DNA from: Pratylenchus scribneri
Lineage: Eukaryota; Nematoda; Chromadorea; Rhabditida; Pratylenchidae
Direction: 5' to 3'
DNA length: 64,000 nt
Assembly (NCBI GenBank): GCA_030063045.1
Contig: JAQSEB010000104.1
Location: 62,001 to 126,000 of the forward strand
A program made the position numbers and the translations under genes. Position 1 is the stretch's first letter, and each line of letters starts with the position of its first letter. Under the pieces are notes generated by a model. That model did no database searches and was not told the DNA's origin. It saw only the letters and a list, made by a program, of their open reading frames with translations. Shown one piece after another: positions 47,127-58,654 of the stretch.

Positions 47127-47194
47127 AACGAACTCTTTGATTTATGTCACAACTCATTTCACTCAACAAATCGGCAACACTAACAAGGATCCTC

Positions 47195-49315
47195 ATGGCG
47201 GGCAGAAGCAACAGCGACGACAACATCGGAGTGACCAAATCAAGGACGCAGCTGAATAATTGTGGTGAGTTTTGGGGTTATTATTTTCAATTCGGCAATG
47301 ATTCTAATTTTCCCTTCAATTTGCAGGCACGAACGAACTGACGAAACCGGATGATGAACTCGACCTGCCGGACATATACAAGATGGACGACTTCTGGACA
47401 GTGCTGGCAGCGGATGAAGAGGTCCAATCAGGAAAATGGGTTAAGGTAAGCAAATTTGGGAGCTCAAAATTGATCTAAAATTTACTTCTTTTCAGGGCCT
47501 CGAAGGGCAGTTGACGTTCAAAGGCTTGCTGGGATTGGCAGATGGACAGTGGCTGGCCAGTGATTGTGAGTTTTTGTTGCATTAAAGTTTAAAATAAAAT
47601 TTTTAATTTTTAGTCATCGACTGTTATCTTGCATTCATCGTCAAAGATTCCTTCCGAGTGCACTTCATTCCAACCTATGCAATCCTCAGTTACGAAAATA
47701 CGGGAGAGCTTCCATCAAAATTGTATTGGCCCTTGACAAGTGCGGACTTTGTGCTGGCACCGGCTCATCTGTACGGCAAACATTGGGCAATGGCTGTGGT
47801 CAACCTCCTGGAGCGCAACATTACAATTATGGATTCGTATTCAATGCACGACAAAGGACGCGCCGGGCAAACAAAGATGAAGTTTATGGAGACAATTTGG
47901 TGAGTTTTTTAACATTTGTAATTCTCAAATATATTTGTTCATTTTCACAGGGACCTCCTTCATTACGTGGCCGATCAGCAGCAAGAACAAGAATATTTTG
48001 GCTGTTGGGTCGATTGGGATGGGAAGTTTACACAAGATCAGTTCGTACCGCAGCAGGAGTGCAGGTAAAAACTTTAAAAAACGCATTTTTCAATTAATTC
48101 AATTCCCATTTTTAGCGAGGATTCCGGAATTTTTGCCCTCCTTTTTGCCCGTTTTGTCGCCAAGCGGAGTCCGATCGATTTTGGCCCAGAGCACATCCAA
48201 TACTTCAGACGCCGATTTTGCTGGGACATTCTGCACACAATCCATGATGAGGCGGGGAGCAGAAGCAGCAGCGACGACAACATCAGAGTGACCAAATCAA
48301 GGACGAAACTGAAAGACCGTGGTGAGTTCGGGGTTAAATTCGATTTTAGTTCAAATTTAATTTTCCTTTCAATTTGCAGGCACGAACGAACTGACGAAAC
48401 CGGATGATGAGCTCGACCTGCCGGACATTTACAAGACCGACGACTTCTGGAAAAGTTTGAAGACGAATGAAGTGGTCCAATCGGAAAAATGGGTAAAGGT
48501 AAGCGATTTACAATAATTCAAATTTTGATGCTAAAATTGCTGATTTTCAGGGCCTCGAAGAGCAGTTGACGTTCAAAGGCTTGCTGGGATTGGCAGATGG
48601 ACAGTGGCTGGCCAGTGATTGTGAGTTTTTGTTGCTTTAAAGTTTAAAATAAAATTTTAAATTTTTAGTCATCGACTGTTATCTTGCATTCATCGTCAAA
48701 AATTCCCACCTTGTGCGCTACATTCCAACCTTTGCAATACTCAGCTACAACAACACGAAGAAAATTCCGGCAGAATGGTATTGGCCCTTGACAAGTGCGG
48801 AAATTGTGCTGGCACCGACTCATCTGAACAACTCCCATTGGGCGATGACCGTGATCGACATCCCGAAGCGCAAAATCAGAATGATGGACTCGCTGAACAA
48901 AGGACGCGCCGGACAAACAAAGATGAAATTTATGGAGACAGTTTGGTGGGTTTAAACATTTTTAATATAATCAAATCTAATTCCATCATTTTACAGGGAC
49001 ATCCTTCACTCCGTGGCCGAGCAGCAACACGAAGAAGAATATTTTGGCCGATGGAGCGAATGGGATTGCAAGGAGGTTTTGGATATACCACAGCAGAAAA
49101 ATGGGTAGGCATTAAAATCAATAAATTTCAATTAATTCAATTCCCATTTTTTCAGAACAGACTGCGGAATTTTTGCCCTCCTTTTTGCCCGATGTGCCGC
49201 CGAGCGGAGGCCGATCGACTTTGACCAACGACACATCCCGTACTTCAGACGCCGATTTTGCTGGGACATTGTGCACACAATCAAGAAAGAAGGAGGAATT
49301 CGGCAGAAGATGTGA
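47195..49315 (+). CDS. tandem Ulp/SENP-like (C48) cysteine protease with an inactive first domain
   Basis: One open gene holds two complete, head-to-tail copies of a Ulp-like domain, each starting from the same 35-residue leader (SDDNIGVTKSRTQL / SDDNIRVTKSRTKL). Each copy has FWxxL, GLADGQWLASDFIDCYLAFIVK (the family WL-ID-YL signature), a catalytic His (KHWAMAVVN / SHWAMTVID), catalytic Asp (ITIMDS / IRMMDS) and the oxyanion Gln (PQQ). Copy 2 ends NGTDCGIFALLFAR with the nucleophilic Cys; copy 1 has SEDSGIFALLFAR, Ser in its place. The introns are also nearly identical, showing a recent duplication, and no stop lies between copies. The domain family cleaves SUMO/NEDD8-like conjugates. The start at 47195 matches the start of the repeated unit; 47144 is an in-frame alternative. 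Confidence 0.85.
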
Positions 49316-49916
49316 ATAAACGATCGCCCCCCCCCCCATTGTATTTTTGTATTGTAACATTTTTCCATATTCACCCATTGTATTATTTTGTATTGTAATA
49401 TTTTTCCATATTGTTTTGTATTATATTGTTGTATATACCAATAAACATGTATAAAAATTTTATAAATTCATTCAATGTGTATTTGTGTACTTTTGGGTTT
49501 GGGATTTGGGTGGGGCAAAATGGTATTGGAATTTAGGATTCGACATGAATTGTGAATAAATTAAATAAACCCAACCCAACAATCCAATAGTTCTGTTTTA
49601 TGTATTCTCGTTCTCCATTTATTCCCAAATAATAAATTCAATCAAGTCCTGCCTGACTTTAATGAGTTTATCAACCATATGTTTTCTTCAAATGAAAGCC
49701 CCTTTAATTGGTTGGCTTTGTTGTTTTGTTTGCCTTTTGGCTTTTGGGCAGAGGGAAAAGGTCTCGGACAAACCTTTAAAAAACCGATTATTTGCTTTAT
49801 GTTTTTACGTAAAAATAAACGTTTTCTCATTTAGATTTTTTTCCTTTTAAAATTAAAAATTATCACAAATCCCATCTTAATCTAATTTATTAAATTGAAC
49901 GGATAAATGGAAGCGA
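49316..49916. other. intergenic region with a C11 run and 3' UTR
   Basis: Holds the Ulp 3' UTR with a C11 run at 49327-49337 and AATAAA signals near 49440, then AT-rich sequence before the GM130 start. Nothing else was recognised. Confidence 0.6.
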
Positions 49917-52859
49917 ACAATGAGAAGATTATGCATGCTCGGAATTTGGTATGCAATTTACACAATTTAGAGTAATTAAATATACTTTCTTTAAAGCTAA
50001 AAAAATTCCAAAAACAACAAAACAATTTTGTTGGTCCAAACAATGGCAATGGTGGTGGATCAGAAACAGGTTCAACTGCATTTCAACCAAATATAAATTC
50101 AAACAATATGATGAAAATAGAAACATCATGTAATGAGTCCATTTGCAATGAAGCCAATTCGCAATTGTCCAAATCAAGGGAATCCTCTAGGCCTCCTTCC
50201 ACGATTGCTCAAGGAAATGATTTGTTGACAAGTAGCCACGTCAACAATGAACAATTTCGATGCCATTCTGTGCCAAAAACTTTTAATAACTCTGAAAATG
50301 TAAATATTTTTAAAAAACATCACTTTTTAATGTGCTTTTTTATTAATTAGATTGAATCGAATTCGAATAGTTTATTATGGAATGAATCAAATCATCAAAA
50401 ACAACAACTTGATGAGGCACTTTCCAAATTACAATCTTTACAAAAACATTATGCTGAATTGTATAAAGCCTACAATGAATTAGTCAATCAAAATGGAGAG
50501 GGCAAAAATCAAAACAAATGCATTGAACAAATTAATCAATTGCGAACCGTATAATCCATTCGAATTTTGATATATTTAATTAAAATCACATTCTAGACTT
50601 TAGCCGTTACGATGGACGAAAAAACTGCTTTGCAGTCAGAATTGAGAGAACTGAAAGCAAAAATGGAATTGATGATGCAATCGACGACGACAAAAAATCA
50701 ACAAAATGATCAAATAAATTCACCACCAACAACAAATTATGAATTGGAAATGAAATTGACAAAATTAATTAATCAAAGGGATCAATTATTGGAGACAATC
50801 AAAGGTCAATCTGAACAAATTGAGCATCAGAGAAGGGAATGTTCAAATTTGGAGGCAAAATTTGTATTGGTCCAACAAGATCGACTCGATTCCCAAGTAA
50901 ATTATTGATTTTATTTGAATTATTAAATGAAAATGTTGTTTAGGCCCGATTGAAGAGTCTTTTTGAGGAGAAATTACAATTGGAAAAAAGTATGGGACAA
51001 ATGAAGCAAGATTTGGTAATGCGTGAAATTTATTTGCGACAATTGGCCAAACATAGCGGAAATGAGCAACTACAATATTTTCCTGGACAAAATCAAATTG
51101 CCGAAAATACTTTGGAAAATTCAGGTTTAAATAAATAAATGTATAATTGAATTTAATAAATAAATTTTAGAAAGGAAAAGAATGGAAGATGAATTGGAAA
51201 ATTTAAAACAAAAATTGGAGGATGGCCAAAAGCAAATGACTGCTTTGGAAGAGAATTACTCAATTGCAATGAGCCAAGCGAATGGACAAATTGAAAAATT
51301 GGAAGAAGAATTGGCAAATTCGAAGGCATTAAAAGGCGAAATGGAATCGCGGAATGGATTTTTGGAAGAGCAACTTAGAATTGCCCAAAATGAAATCCAA
51401 ACATTGCAATCAACAAAGGAAACCGTAAAAATAAATTCTCAAATTTGTCAAAATTAATATTAAATATTCAGTCGAATCAGCCAATTTTGGATGTGGAAGA
51501 ATTGTCCAAACTTCAAAAACAAATTGAATTAATTGCAAATGAAAAAGAAAAAATGGAAGAAAAATTTGAGGAAATGTCCAATTTATTGAAATCGAAAGAC
51601 GAAGAAATGGACAAAATAAAATTGGCATTGGTCGAAGCAGAGGCAAAAATATTTCAATTAGAACAAACCCAAAATTTACGTTCCACAATTAATTCGGTTT
51701 TTTTTTTCAAAATAATTTAATAAACATATTTTAGGATGCGGCAATTCTATCATCCCAATTACAAAATGAAAAGGCCACCGTGTCGAGGGCGATTGGCCAA
51801 AATATTGAATTGAAAAGTCAATTGAGTGAATTGCAGGACAAAATTGTGGAAGTGGTGAATGAAAGTGCAGCAAAAGAGGATGAACGGATTACGGCATTGG
51901 CCACAATTGAAAGGCTTAAAAAAGAAATTGAAGAAAGGAGGACAAATGGTTTAGATGGTCTTTCAATGGTGAAAACATCAATTGTTACAATTGAACCATC
52001 AAAATTGAATGGAAATGATGAAAAGGAGGAGGTTTTCTTTCCCCAAATTAAATATATTTACATTGTTAATTAATTTTAGTCGAATAATGGAAATGAAGAA
52101 CAATCAAAAATGAGCTCAAAAGAAATTCAAACGGACCAACAACAAAATGAAGGAAGAATTGGTAATTTTTATTTTGTAAATAACAAAATTAGATTAAAAA
52201 TTTAGAAATGGAACAAAATGAAGCGCAAAAGAGCGGCCAATTGGACCAACGATTGGAAGAATTGTTCAAAGAGAGAGAACAATTTAAAATGGACAACCAA
52301 AAACTTCAATATTGGTTGACAGCATTGGAGACGGAAAATGAAAGCATTGGGGAATATATTGCACTTTATCGATTCCAACGAGGAAATATTCAGAAAAAGA
52401 TTTCCGAAAAGGATCAGCAATTGCGCAAATTTAAGCAAGAGAATTCGGCTTTAATGGTTTTAAACAATTTTTTAATAAATAATTTATTAAATTAATTTTA
52501 GTCAAAATTAAATGAACTTCAAAGTTCGGTGCAAACATTTTTGAATAATAAAAATGCAAAAACAAGAATCGAGGCACCAACAAAACCAGCAGAGAATAAT
52601 ACAATTTCATCAATTGATGAGGCTGGAATAGAGGATCAAGCAACGGATTTGGATGATCAAAAAGATGAGTGCGATGAGATTGGACAATTAATGAAGGCAT
52701 TGGAAAATAGCAGGGTTAAATTGGAAATTATTCCATTATATTTTTGACCGTAAGGTGATTATTGCTGGGAATCAATCAATTTGTTCAAATGCACAGCAGA
52801 ATGCCCAAATTCATTGTACTGGATGTTTGGAATGCCGCGGTGAAATGAACACACTTTAA
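49917..52859 (+). CDS. golga2: GM130-like golgin (GOLGA2)
   Basis: A long coiled-coil protein of roughly 820 residues with about ten exons. The short basic/polar N-terminus (MEANNEKIMHARNLLKKFQ) resembles the p115-binding end of GM130. Heptad-rich segments follow (LSKLQSLQKHYAELYKAYNELV, KTALQSELRELKAKMELM, and more). The diagnostic block LQYWLTALETENESIGEYIALYRFQRGNIQKKISEKDQQ corresponds to the conserved ENDTIGEYIALYQSQR region of GM130. It ends AGNQSICSNAQQNAQIHCTGCLECRGEMNTL. GM130 is a cis-Golgi tether that binds p115 and, through its C-terminus, GRASP65; here the C-terminal hydrophobic residue could serve that role but the sequence differs. A final 40-nt intron at 52716 gives the last exon. 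Confidence 0.88.
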
Positions 52860-53411
52860 CACAAAACAATCTTGTCGCTTTTTATTTCTTTTCAATTTCA
52901 ACATTTTCTTCTATTTTATGGCAATGCGTAATGTGAACTCTTTCTGCTGGTCTTTTAATGCCTTTTAATCTGTGATATTATTGGCCAAATCCAAAATAAA
53001 TATTTTTATTTATAAAATTATATAATTTTAATGAATAAAATGCTAAATCAAAATTTTAATTTATCAGCATCATTAGCCTCGATTATCTATTGATTTTCGA
53101 TGTTCCTCCTTTTATTCCTCCGGTAATTCCGAAATTATAAAAAACTGGCATTCTGCCACCAATACCATAATCCATCGACCCTAAAAGCATAGTAGGCATG
53201 ATAAGGACTGTAGCTAAAATATTACATTTTGAGGAAAGACACTATATAAAAGGAAGTAGATGCATATTCCATTCATTCACAAAATACACATTCCTCCCAA
53301 CAATTCTAAATCCCCAAATTCTCGTCCACCAAATAATCCTTGAGCCGAATATAAGGTAAAATCCAATTTTTATGTTATTTCTTCTAATCTTTTATTTTTT
53401 CAGTAAATTCA
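52860..53411. promoter_or_regulatory. intergenic region with the TATA/ATCGAT-type promoter of the next gene
   Basis: TATAAAAG at 53245-53252 lies upstream of the next ATG, with a 48-nt 5'-UTR intron (53356-53403). TCGATTATCTATTGATTTTCGATG (53086-53110) is a degenerate ATCGAT module, and GACTGTAGC is at about 53208. The stretch 53066-53165 is homologous to 30893-30990. Confidence 0.55.
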
Positions 53412-53824
53412 ATGGATGTTCACTCTGAAGAGCCGGATCAACAACAGAATGTGGAGCAGCCAGCGGAGAACACGGAAGCAGATGTGAAGTCCACGCCTAC
53501 TGGTGAGTCCATAAAGATTTCATCTTTTTGATCAAACTAATAGATTCCCACATTTTCAGAAGAAGAACAGACCTTACTGGGTGAGTTGCATTGCATAAAA
53601 TAATAAATTTACAAATCTCTACATTTTCAGCACTGAAACTCTACAAAGCCGACCTTCGATTGAGCCACTACACAAGGGAGCGGTTGACTTGCTGCCAAAA
53701 GTTGAGATTGAGATGCTGCGCTGCATGCTGCCCTCTACCGGACGATGATGCCAAACTTCACCTGCAGCAGAAGGGACCCGGACTCAAAGGCAAAAAGAAG
53801 ACCAACAAGCCCGGAAAGAAATGA
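53412..53824 (+). CDS. small Cys- and Lys-rich protein (about 100 residues), unknown
   Basis: Three coding exons give MDVHSEEPDQQQNVEQPAEN, an acidic Gln/Glu leader, then EEEQTLLALKLYKADLRLSHYTRERLTCCQKLRLRCCAACCPLPDDD and a basic tail KGKKKTNKPGKK. The CC, CC and CC pairs could bind metal or be palmitoylated or disulfide-bonded, and the Lys/Gly/Pro tail could contact nucleic acid; neither is shown. There is no signal peptide. Introns of about 46 nt are canonical and in phase. The promoter has a TATA box and the ATCGAT-type module shared with the PP1, acidic and Ulp genes. No known family was recognised. Confidence 0.65.
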
Positions 53825-54567
53825 TGTAGATGTCTAATGAATGATACATATGAAATGATGTGAATGTTTGATGACATAAATGGTATAATTATTTCGATGT
53901 ATGTACATATTTTTATCAATCACATGTTTCTTTTCTTGTTGTATAATAAATTATTGAAATGAAATAAATAATAAACAAAGATTTCGATCTAATTATTTTT
54001 ATGTTCGCAACATAATTATCTATTGTCATGTTTTATGTATGTATGGATTTGCACAAAAAATCAGCAGCAGCAGGTCTAATTGCTAGCTGTGAAATCTAAA
54101 GATTGATAAGAATCATTTGATACTTCTTTTGAATAATTACTTCTTTTACATCTATCATGTCAATCAATCAATATTAATTAATTATTTTATTTTACGACAT
54201 GGCAGAGACTAGAGAGCCAGGCTATGTGATATGTGTATGTTATGTAATCTCTAATCTGACATGACATGTAGAATTAGGATGTACGGTACATGCAAAAAAT
54301 CGATTCTTTCTTTTTCTCTGTCGCTTCACTTCCTAACTAAAAGTAATCGATGAAATGAAATTTCATCTTCCTTCCCAAAGTTGGTGGAACGTGGAACTGA
54401 ACTCTTCAGTCAGTTTCACTTCACTCTTCTTTTTTTTTTTAAAATCTACTCCCGGATAATTAAAAGTGTCCGATTTTCAATCTTAATTGGTTACTTATCA
54501 TCTTCATCATTTACCAAACACACCACATTAAAATAAATCAGTGAACATTTTAATTTTTTAAGATAAA
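53825..54567. other. gene-free stretch before the TIR element
   Basis: AT-rich with ATCGAT sites at about 54300 and 54345, which are possible SPRTN promoter elements. No ORF was recognised. Confidence 0.5.
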
Positions 54568-55593
54568 CCCCTCGGTCACAGTGAGGCGTTTTCCGCTCAC
54601 CGCGACAGAATACCTATGTCACATTAACAGCGGAAAACGCCGAACTTTTTTCGGTCGAACGGAAAAACGCATTCCGCCGCGTTTTCGCTATTGACCACCC
54701 CAGCAGAAACGCCGAGCGTTTTCGGTCGAACGGAAAAAAGCTCTCCGCCGAGCGTTTTTTTATTGTGACCATTCTAGCGGAATGAGACAGCGGAAAAACG
54801 CCCGACGTTTTTCCGCCGATCGGGTTTTCCGCTGATGCTGGTCACAGTGGAGCGATTTTGGCCTTTTTTTTTCCGTCGAACCGAAAACGCCGGCAATTCA
54901 AATAATTTGAATTTTTCCGTCCTCCGCCGAGCGGAATTCCTTGTATTTTGCCCAAAAACCCTCGACTAGACATTTTTAAAAATAAATAAAAAATATTAAA
55001 AAATTTTATAAGCTTTCCAAATTGATCCTATCCCATGTAAAAAACTCTGCTCTATTCAATGATATAAGAATTTATTTATTTGGATGAGGAAAACATTATT
55101 TATGAAGATGCGAAATATAAATCATATAAATTTTTTATATTTTCATTTGATTTTTATATCATTAAAAAGAGGAAATTTTTCTGAATCAGATATACCTGAT
55201 TTTAGATTTTTATTAAATTTTAGAAATTTTAAAATAATTTTTAAAAATGAATTTTATTTTTAATTGAAAGAGCGGAAAAACTCTCAAATTTTATTGTGAC
55301 CACCGCGGCGTTTTGAGACGACGGAATTGCATTCGATTTCCGTTCGGCGTTTTCCTGAAAATCTGAGTGGTCACATTCAGCGGAATTTTTCATTCCGTCG
55401 CCGACAAAAAATTCCGTCCAATTTTGTGGTCACAATGATTTAGGAGGAAACTGGTAATGTGACCACAAAATGGGCGGAAATTTTTTGTCGGCGACGGAAT
55501 GAAAAATTCCGCTGAATGTGACCACAACTCGGCGGAAGGCCAAAACGTTTTCCGTTCTCCTCGGCGTCCTTCCGCCTCACTGTGACCGAGGGG
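54568..55593 (+). mobile_element. non-autonomous DNA transposon with 21-bp terminal inverted repeats
   Basis: The two ends are perfect inverted copies of CCCCTCGGTCACAGTGAGGCG (54568-54588 and, reverse-complemented, 55573-55593). The 1,026-bp interior has no conserved transposase. It has repeated motifs such as GTCGAACGGAAAA (54651 and 54731) and a hairpin with 67-bp arms (55367-55433 and 55459-55525) around a 25-bp loop. Bases flanking the ends share only AAA, so a 3-bp duplication is possible but unproved. The insert ends 16 bp before the SPRTN ATG. Confidence 0.88.
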
Positions 55594-55609
55594 AAAATAA
55601 AAAGAATAA

Positions 55610-56724
55610 ATGTCCGATAAAATTGAAAAAATTTGCAATCTCGTCGACGAAGCCAATGAATTGATCGACCCAAATCCGGACATCCATGAGCTATTCACCA
55701 TGTACGACCATCAATTTTTCTCCGGAGTTTTGAGTTCACGTGGATGCCTTGTCGAATGGAGCAAAAGGATGACAAGGTTTTTGATTTATTGCTTCATAAA
55801 TAAAAAAATTGAAAACAATTTAAGTTGTGCTGGTATTTGCGTAATGAAGAGGGATGGACATTGTTGCATACGACTTAGTGAACCATTGCTCAAACTTCGG
55901 AAGCGCAAGGATCTCATCGAAACGCTGCTGGTAAGATCCAATCCAATTAAACTTTTAAAATTGTTTATTTCAGCATGAAATGATCCATGGATATCTATTT
56001 CTCACAAAAGGACCGAAATTTATGGACAGAGACGGTTTATATTAGAATTAATTAACGTATTAAATTTTCAAAATTCAGGTCATGGCCCGGACTTCCAAAG
56101 CCATATGAATCGCATAAATGCCATGGCGGGCACTTCAATAAGCATTTACCACAATTTTCACGCCGAAGTCCGACATTACAAACAACACTGGTGGCGCTGT
56201 ACCGGTCCTTGCCAACTGCGGGCTCCGTACCATGGATGGGTGAAAAGATCGATGAACAGAGCACCAGGACCGAACGACTTTTGGTGGAAACAGCATGCAG
56301 AGACCTGCGATGGTAACAAATTAAGCAAAATTTTTGAGAGTAAATTTAATTATCTTAGGAATTTTTGTGAAAGTCAAGGAGCCGGGAAAGCCGTCAAAAT
56401 CATCGAAAACCAGCAACAACAAAAAGTCCGAATCATCGGAATCAAACGCGGCCGGCAAATCGAAGATTGACCAGTTTTTCCCACCAGGTTTTAAAAGGGA
56501 AAAAATGAATAATAAATGGTTTTTTTACAGAAAATTTCCTCGATGACATTGACATGCCAGGCACTTCTCAACAATACGACTACAATGATCAAATCCAGCA
56601 AAATGATGATGAGATCTCAATTGTGGCTGAAATCGAACCGCAACCGCGTCCTGTACTTCAACAAATTGGCAACGACAAGCAGCCACTGTTCCCGGGCAAA
56701 GGCTACCGTCTTGATGGCAAATGA
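55610..56724 (+). CDS. sprtn: SPRTN/DVC-1 DNA-protein crosslink protease
   Basis: A DNA-dependent metalloprotease that degrades proteins covalently trapped on DNA at replication forks. The SprT domain has the zinc site HEMIHGYLFL (HExxH) and the third ligand in GHGPDF. The zinc-binding subdomain HYKQHWWRCTGPCQLRAPYHGWVKRSMNRAPGPNDFWWKQHAETCDG follows, nearly identical to animal SPRTN. In the C-terminal tail, FPGKGYRLDGK is a SHP-type p97-binding box, and KSKIDQFF looks like a PIP-type box with Lys in place of the usual Gln. Five exons. The start ATG is 16 bp after a TIR element. It is close upstream of LRR1, which acts in the same p97-dependent replisome turnover. No UBZ zinc finger was seen at the end, unlike in the human protein. 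Confidence 0.95.
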
Positions 56725-56976
56725 ATATTTGACAAAACAATAATTTTGACATTCCATTATTGTATAACTTCATTTGTATTTTTTTTTTTTTTTTGTCATT
56801 TTCCATATGTTTATGAGCTTTCGATAATCACAATTATGGGTACGAATAAATAAATTATTTTGTTTTTATTGTTGAAAATACATTGAAAAAAGCATTAAAG
56901 TTTGCAGAGAATAAGTACCTAATTTAATTATTTGAATTGTAAAATGTATTAATTTCAAGAAATTTGATGATAAAAA

Positions 56977-58654
56977 ATGCGTTTTAATTTGGATTGCAGT
57001 CTTTGGTTTCAAGGCAGCAATAATAAAACAATTTCACGAAAATCTCAAGGTTTTTCACACATTTCATAAATCCAAAATAATTTAAATCAAAAAGGAGTGG
57101 TCTCATTTGGTCGAAAAGAATGCGGAAATGAATTGTTGAAGAATGCGGATGTTTGCTATTATTTGCTAATTACCACACGACAAAATAATCATCCAACTAA
57201 AATTGAGGTAAATAATTTATTGGAATACCAATTTTATTATTAATTTAAGTTAAACAAAATCAAAACAATTTGGCGCAAAATGGCAAATCATGGAAAAGCA
57301 ACAATTGAATGTGAAGACCCAAAATTGACACTTTTCATCACCGAAGCGAAACCGGAACGTTTGCTGACATTTCTGGCACATTTGGGAAATATTCAAAGCG
57401 GAAAATCACCAACAAATATTCAATCCGATGAGAACACCCAACACTCGGCGACAAGTTCTTTTGCACCTGCCATCGAAAATAGACAAACCAAAATGACCAT
57501 CCGTTCCCAAAATGAATATCCAAAATCCAAAGGATTTCCAAGCACTTTACAATCATTAATCCTCGACCAACTTTCCCTTCGAATTGTCGATTACAGATGG
57601 TTTGCCCAATTTTAAATTTTTAATTCAAATGAATTCCTTTTTATGTTCAATCTCCGTTCATTAACCCAACTTTCATTGGAAAACAACAAATTGGGAATGC
57701 GATGGACCCGAATTCATTGGAATCGTTTCTGTGCAATTTCCCGTTTAACAAATTTGACTTCACTCAATTTGAGTGGGAATAATTTCATCGACATTCCGGT
57801 TTGCCTTAATCTCAATTCATATCCAAAATTTAGGATGAATTCATCGAATCGCTTCCAAAAACCATCACAATTCTCCGTTTGGCCAATTGCAAACTTCGCC
57901 GTTTATCAAATCAAATATCTTGCCTTCAAAATCTTCGACATTTGGATATCGGCTCAAATCCAATGGAAGAATTACCCGAAGATGTATTCATTTAACTTAA
58001 ATATTTAAAAAATATTCATTTTTAGCTTTGTTTTCTGCCAAATTTGCGCAGATTTTACCTCAGCAATATGCCAAATCTTCGATTTTTGCCAGCCACAATT
58101 TTCCACAATTCCTCAAATTTTAACCGATTTTATGAATTGGACATATCCCGAAATGGCAATTCATTTACAAATTCTCAACCAAACTTTGATGTGCCAAATA
58201 GAAATGGCCAAATTCCAACACTTTCAATTATTGCCGCCGCCGCTGTTCTCAATAATTCGTTAGTTCACTTTATTCCATTAATCCAATCAATTCTCTATTT
58301 TTAAGACAATATCTTCGTTCGGATGGCTCCCACATAATCAATTCATGGACTCGGGATTGTTTGCCCCAATTTGTGCAAAAAGAAATGCGCAATTGCATTC
58401 TCCGATGTTCCGAATGCCATCGCCTTTATCCCTCTTCCTTTTCCCAATCCAATTGTGATTATTTTTACCGGGTCCAACTTCGTTCATTTGTCTCTTCAAT
58501 TCTAATCGGCGGATCTCACGCCGTAATTCGCCTTCAAATTTGCCCAAATTGTCCAAAACAATCAATCAAAAGAAATAATTCCCGGCGGAGAATTCTTCAA
58601 CCAATGCTAAATCGAAATGCCGTACAACCTCCTCCTCATCCACCTCCATTATGA
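56977..58654 (+). CDS. lrr1: LRR1, substrate receptor of a CUL2 ubiquitin ligase
   Basis: LRR1 directs CUL2-RBX1 to ubiquitylate the CMG helicase at replication termination so p97 can unload it. The N-terminal PH-like domain starts MRFNLDCSLWFQGSNNK, then (after an intron at 57046-57090) GVVSFGRKECGNELLKNADVCYYLLIT, KIELNKIKTIWRKMANHGKATIEC. KMTIRSQNEYPKSKGFPSTLQ matches the same position in human LRR1. Six to seven leucine-rich repeats follow (SLTQLSLENNKL, NLTSLNLSGNNF, NLRHLDIGSNPM, NLRRFYLSNMPNL). The C-terminal SDGSHIINSWTRDCLP and a Cys-rich block (RCSECHRLYPSSF, LQICPNC) correspond to the Elongin/CUL2-binding end. One intron (about 57598-57642) needs a GT-AT pair to keep frame. Confidence 0.92.

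Noticed and set aside
55390..55701. Minus-strand open frames
   Set aside because: They lie inside the hairpin and right end of the TIR element and run into the SPRTN exon, so they are repeat artefacts.
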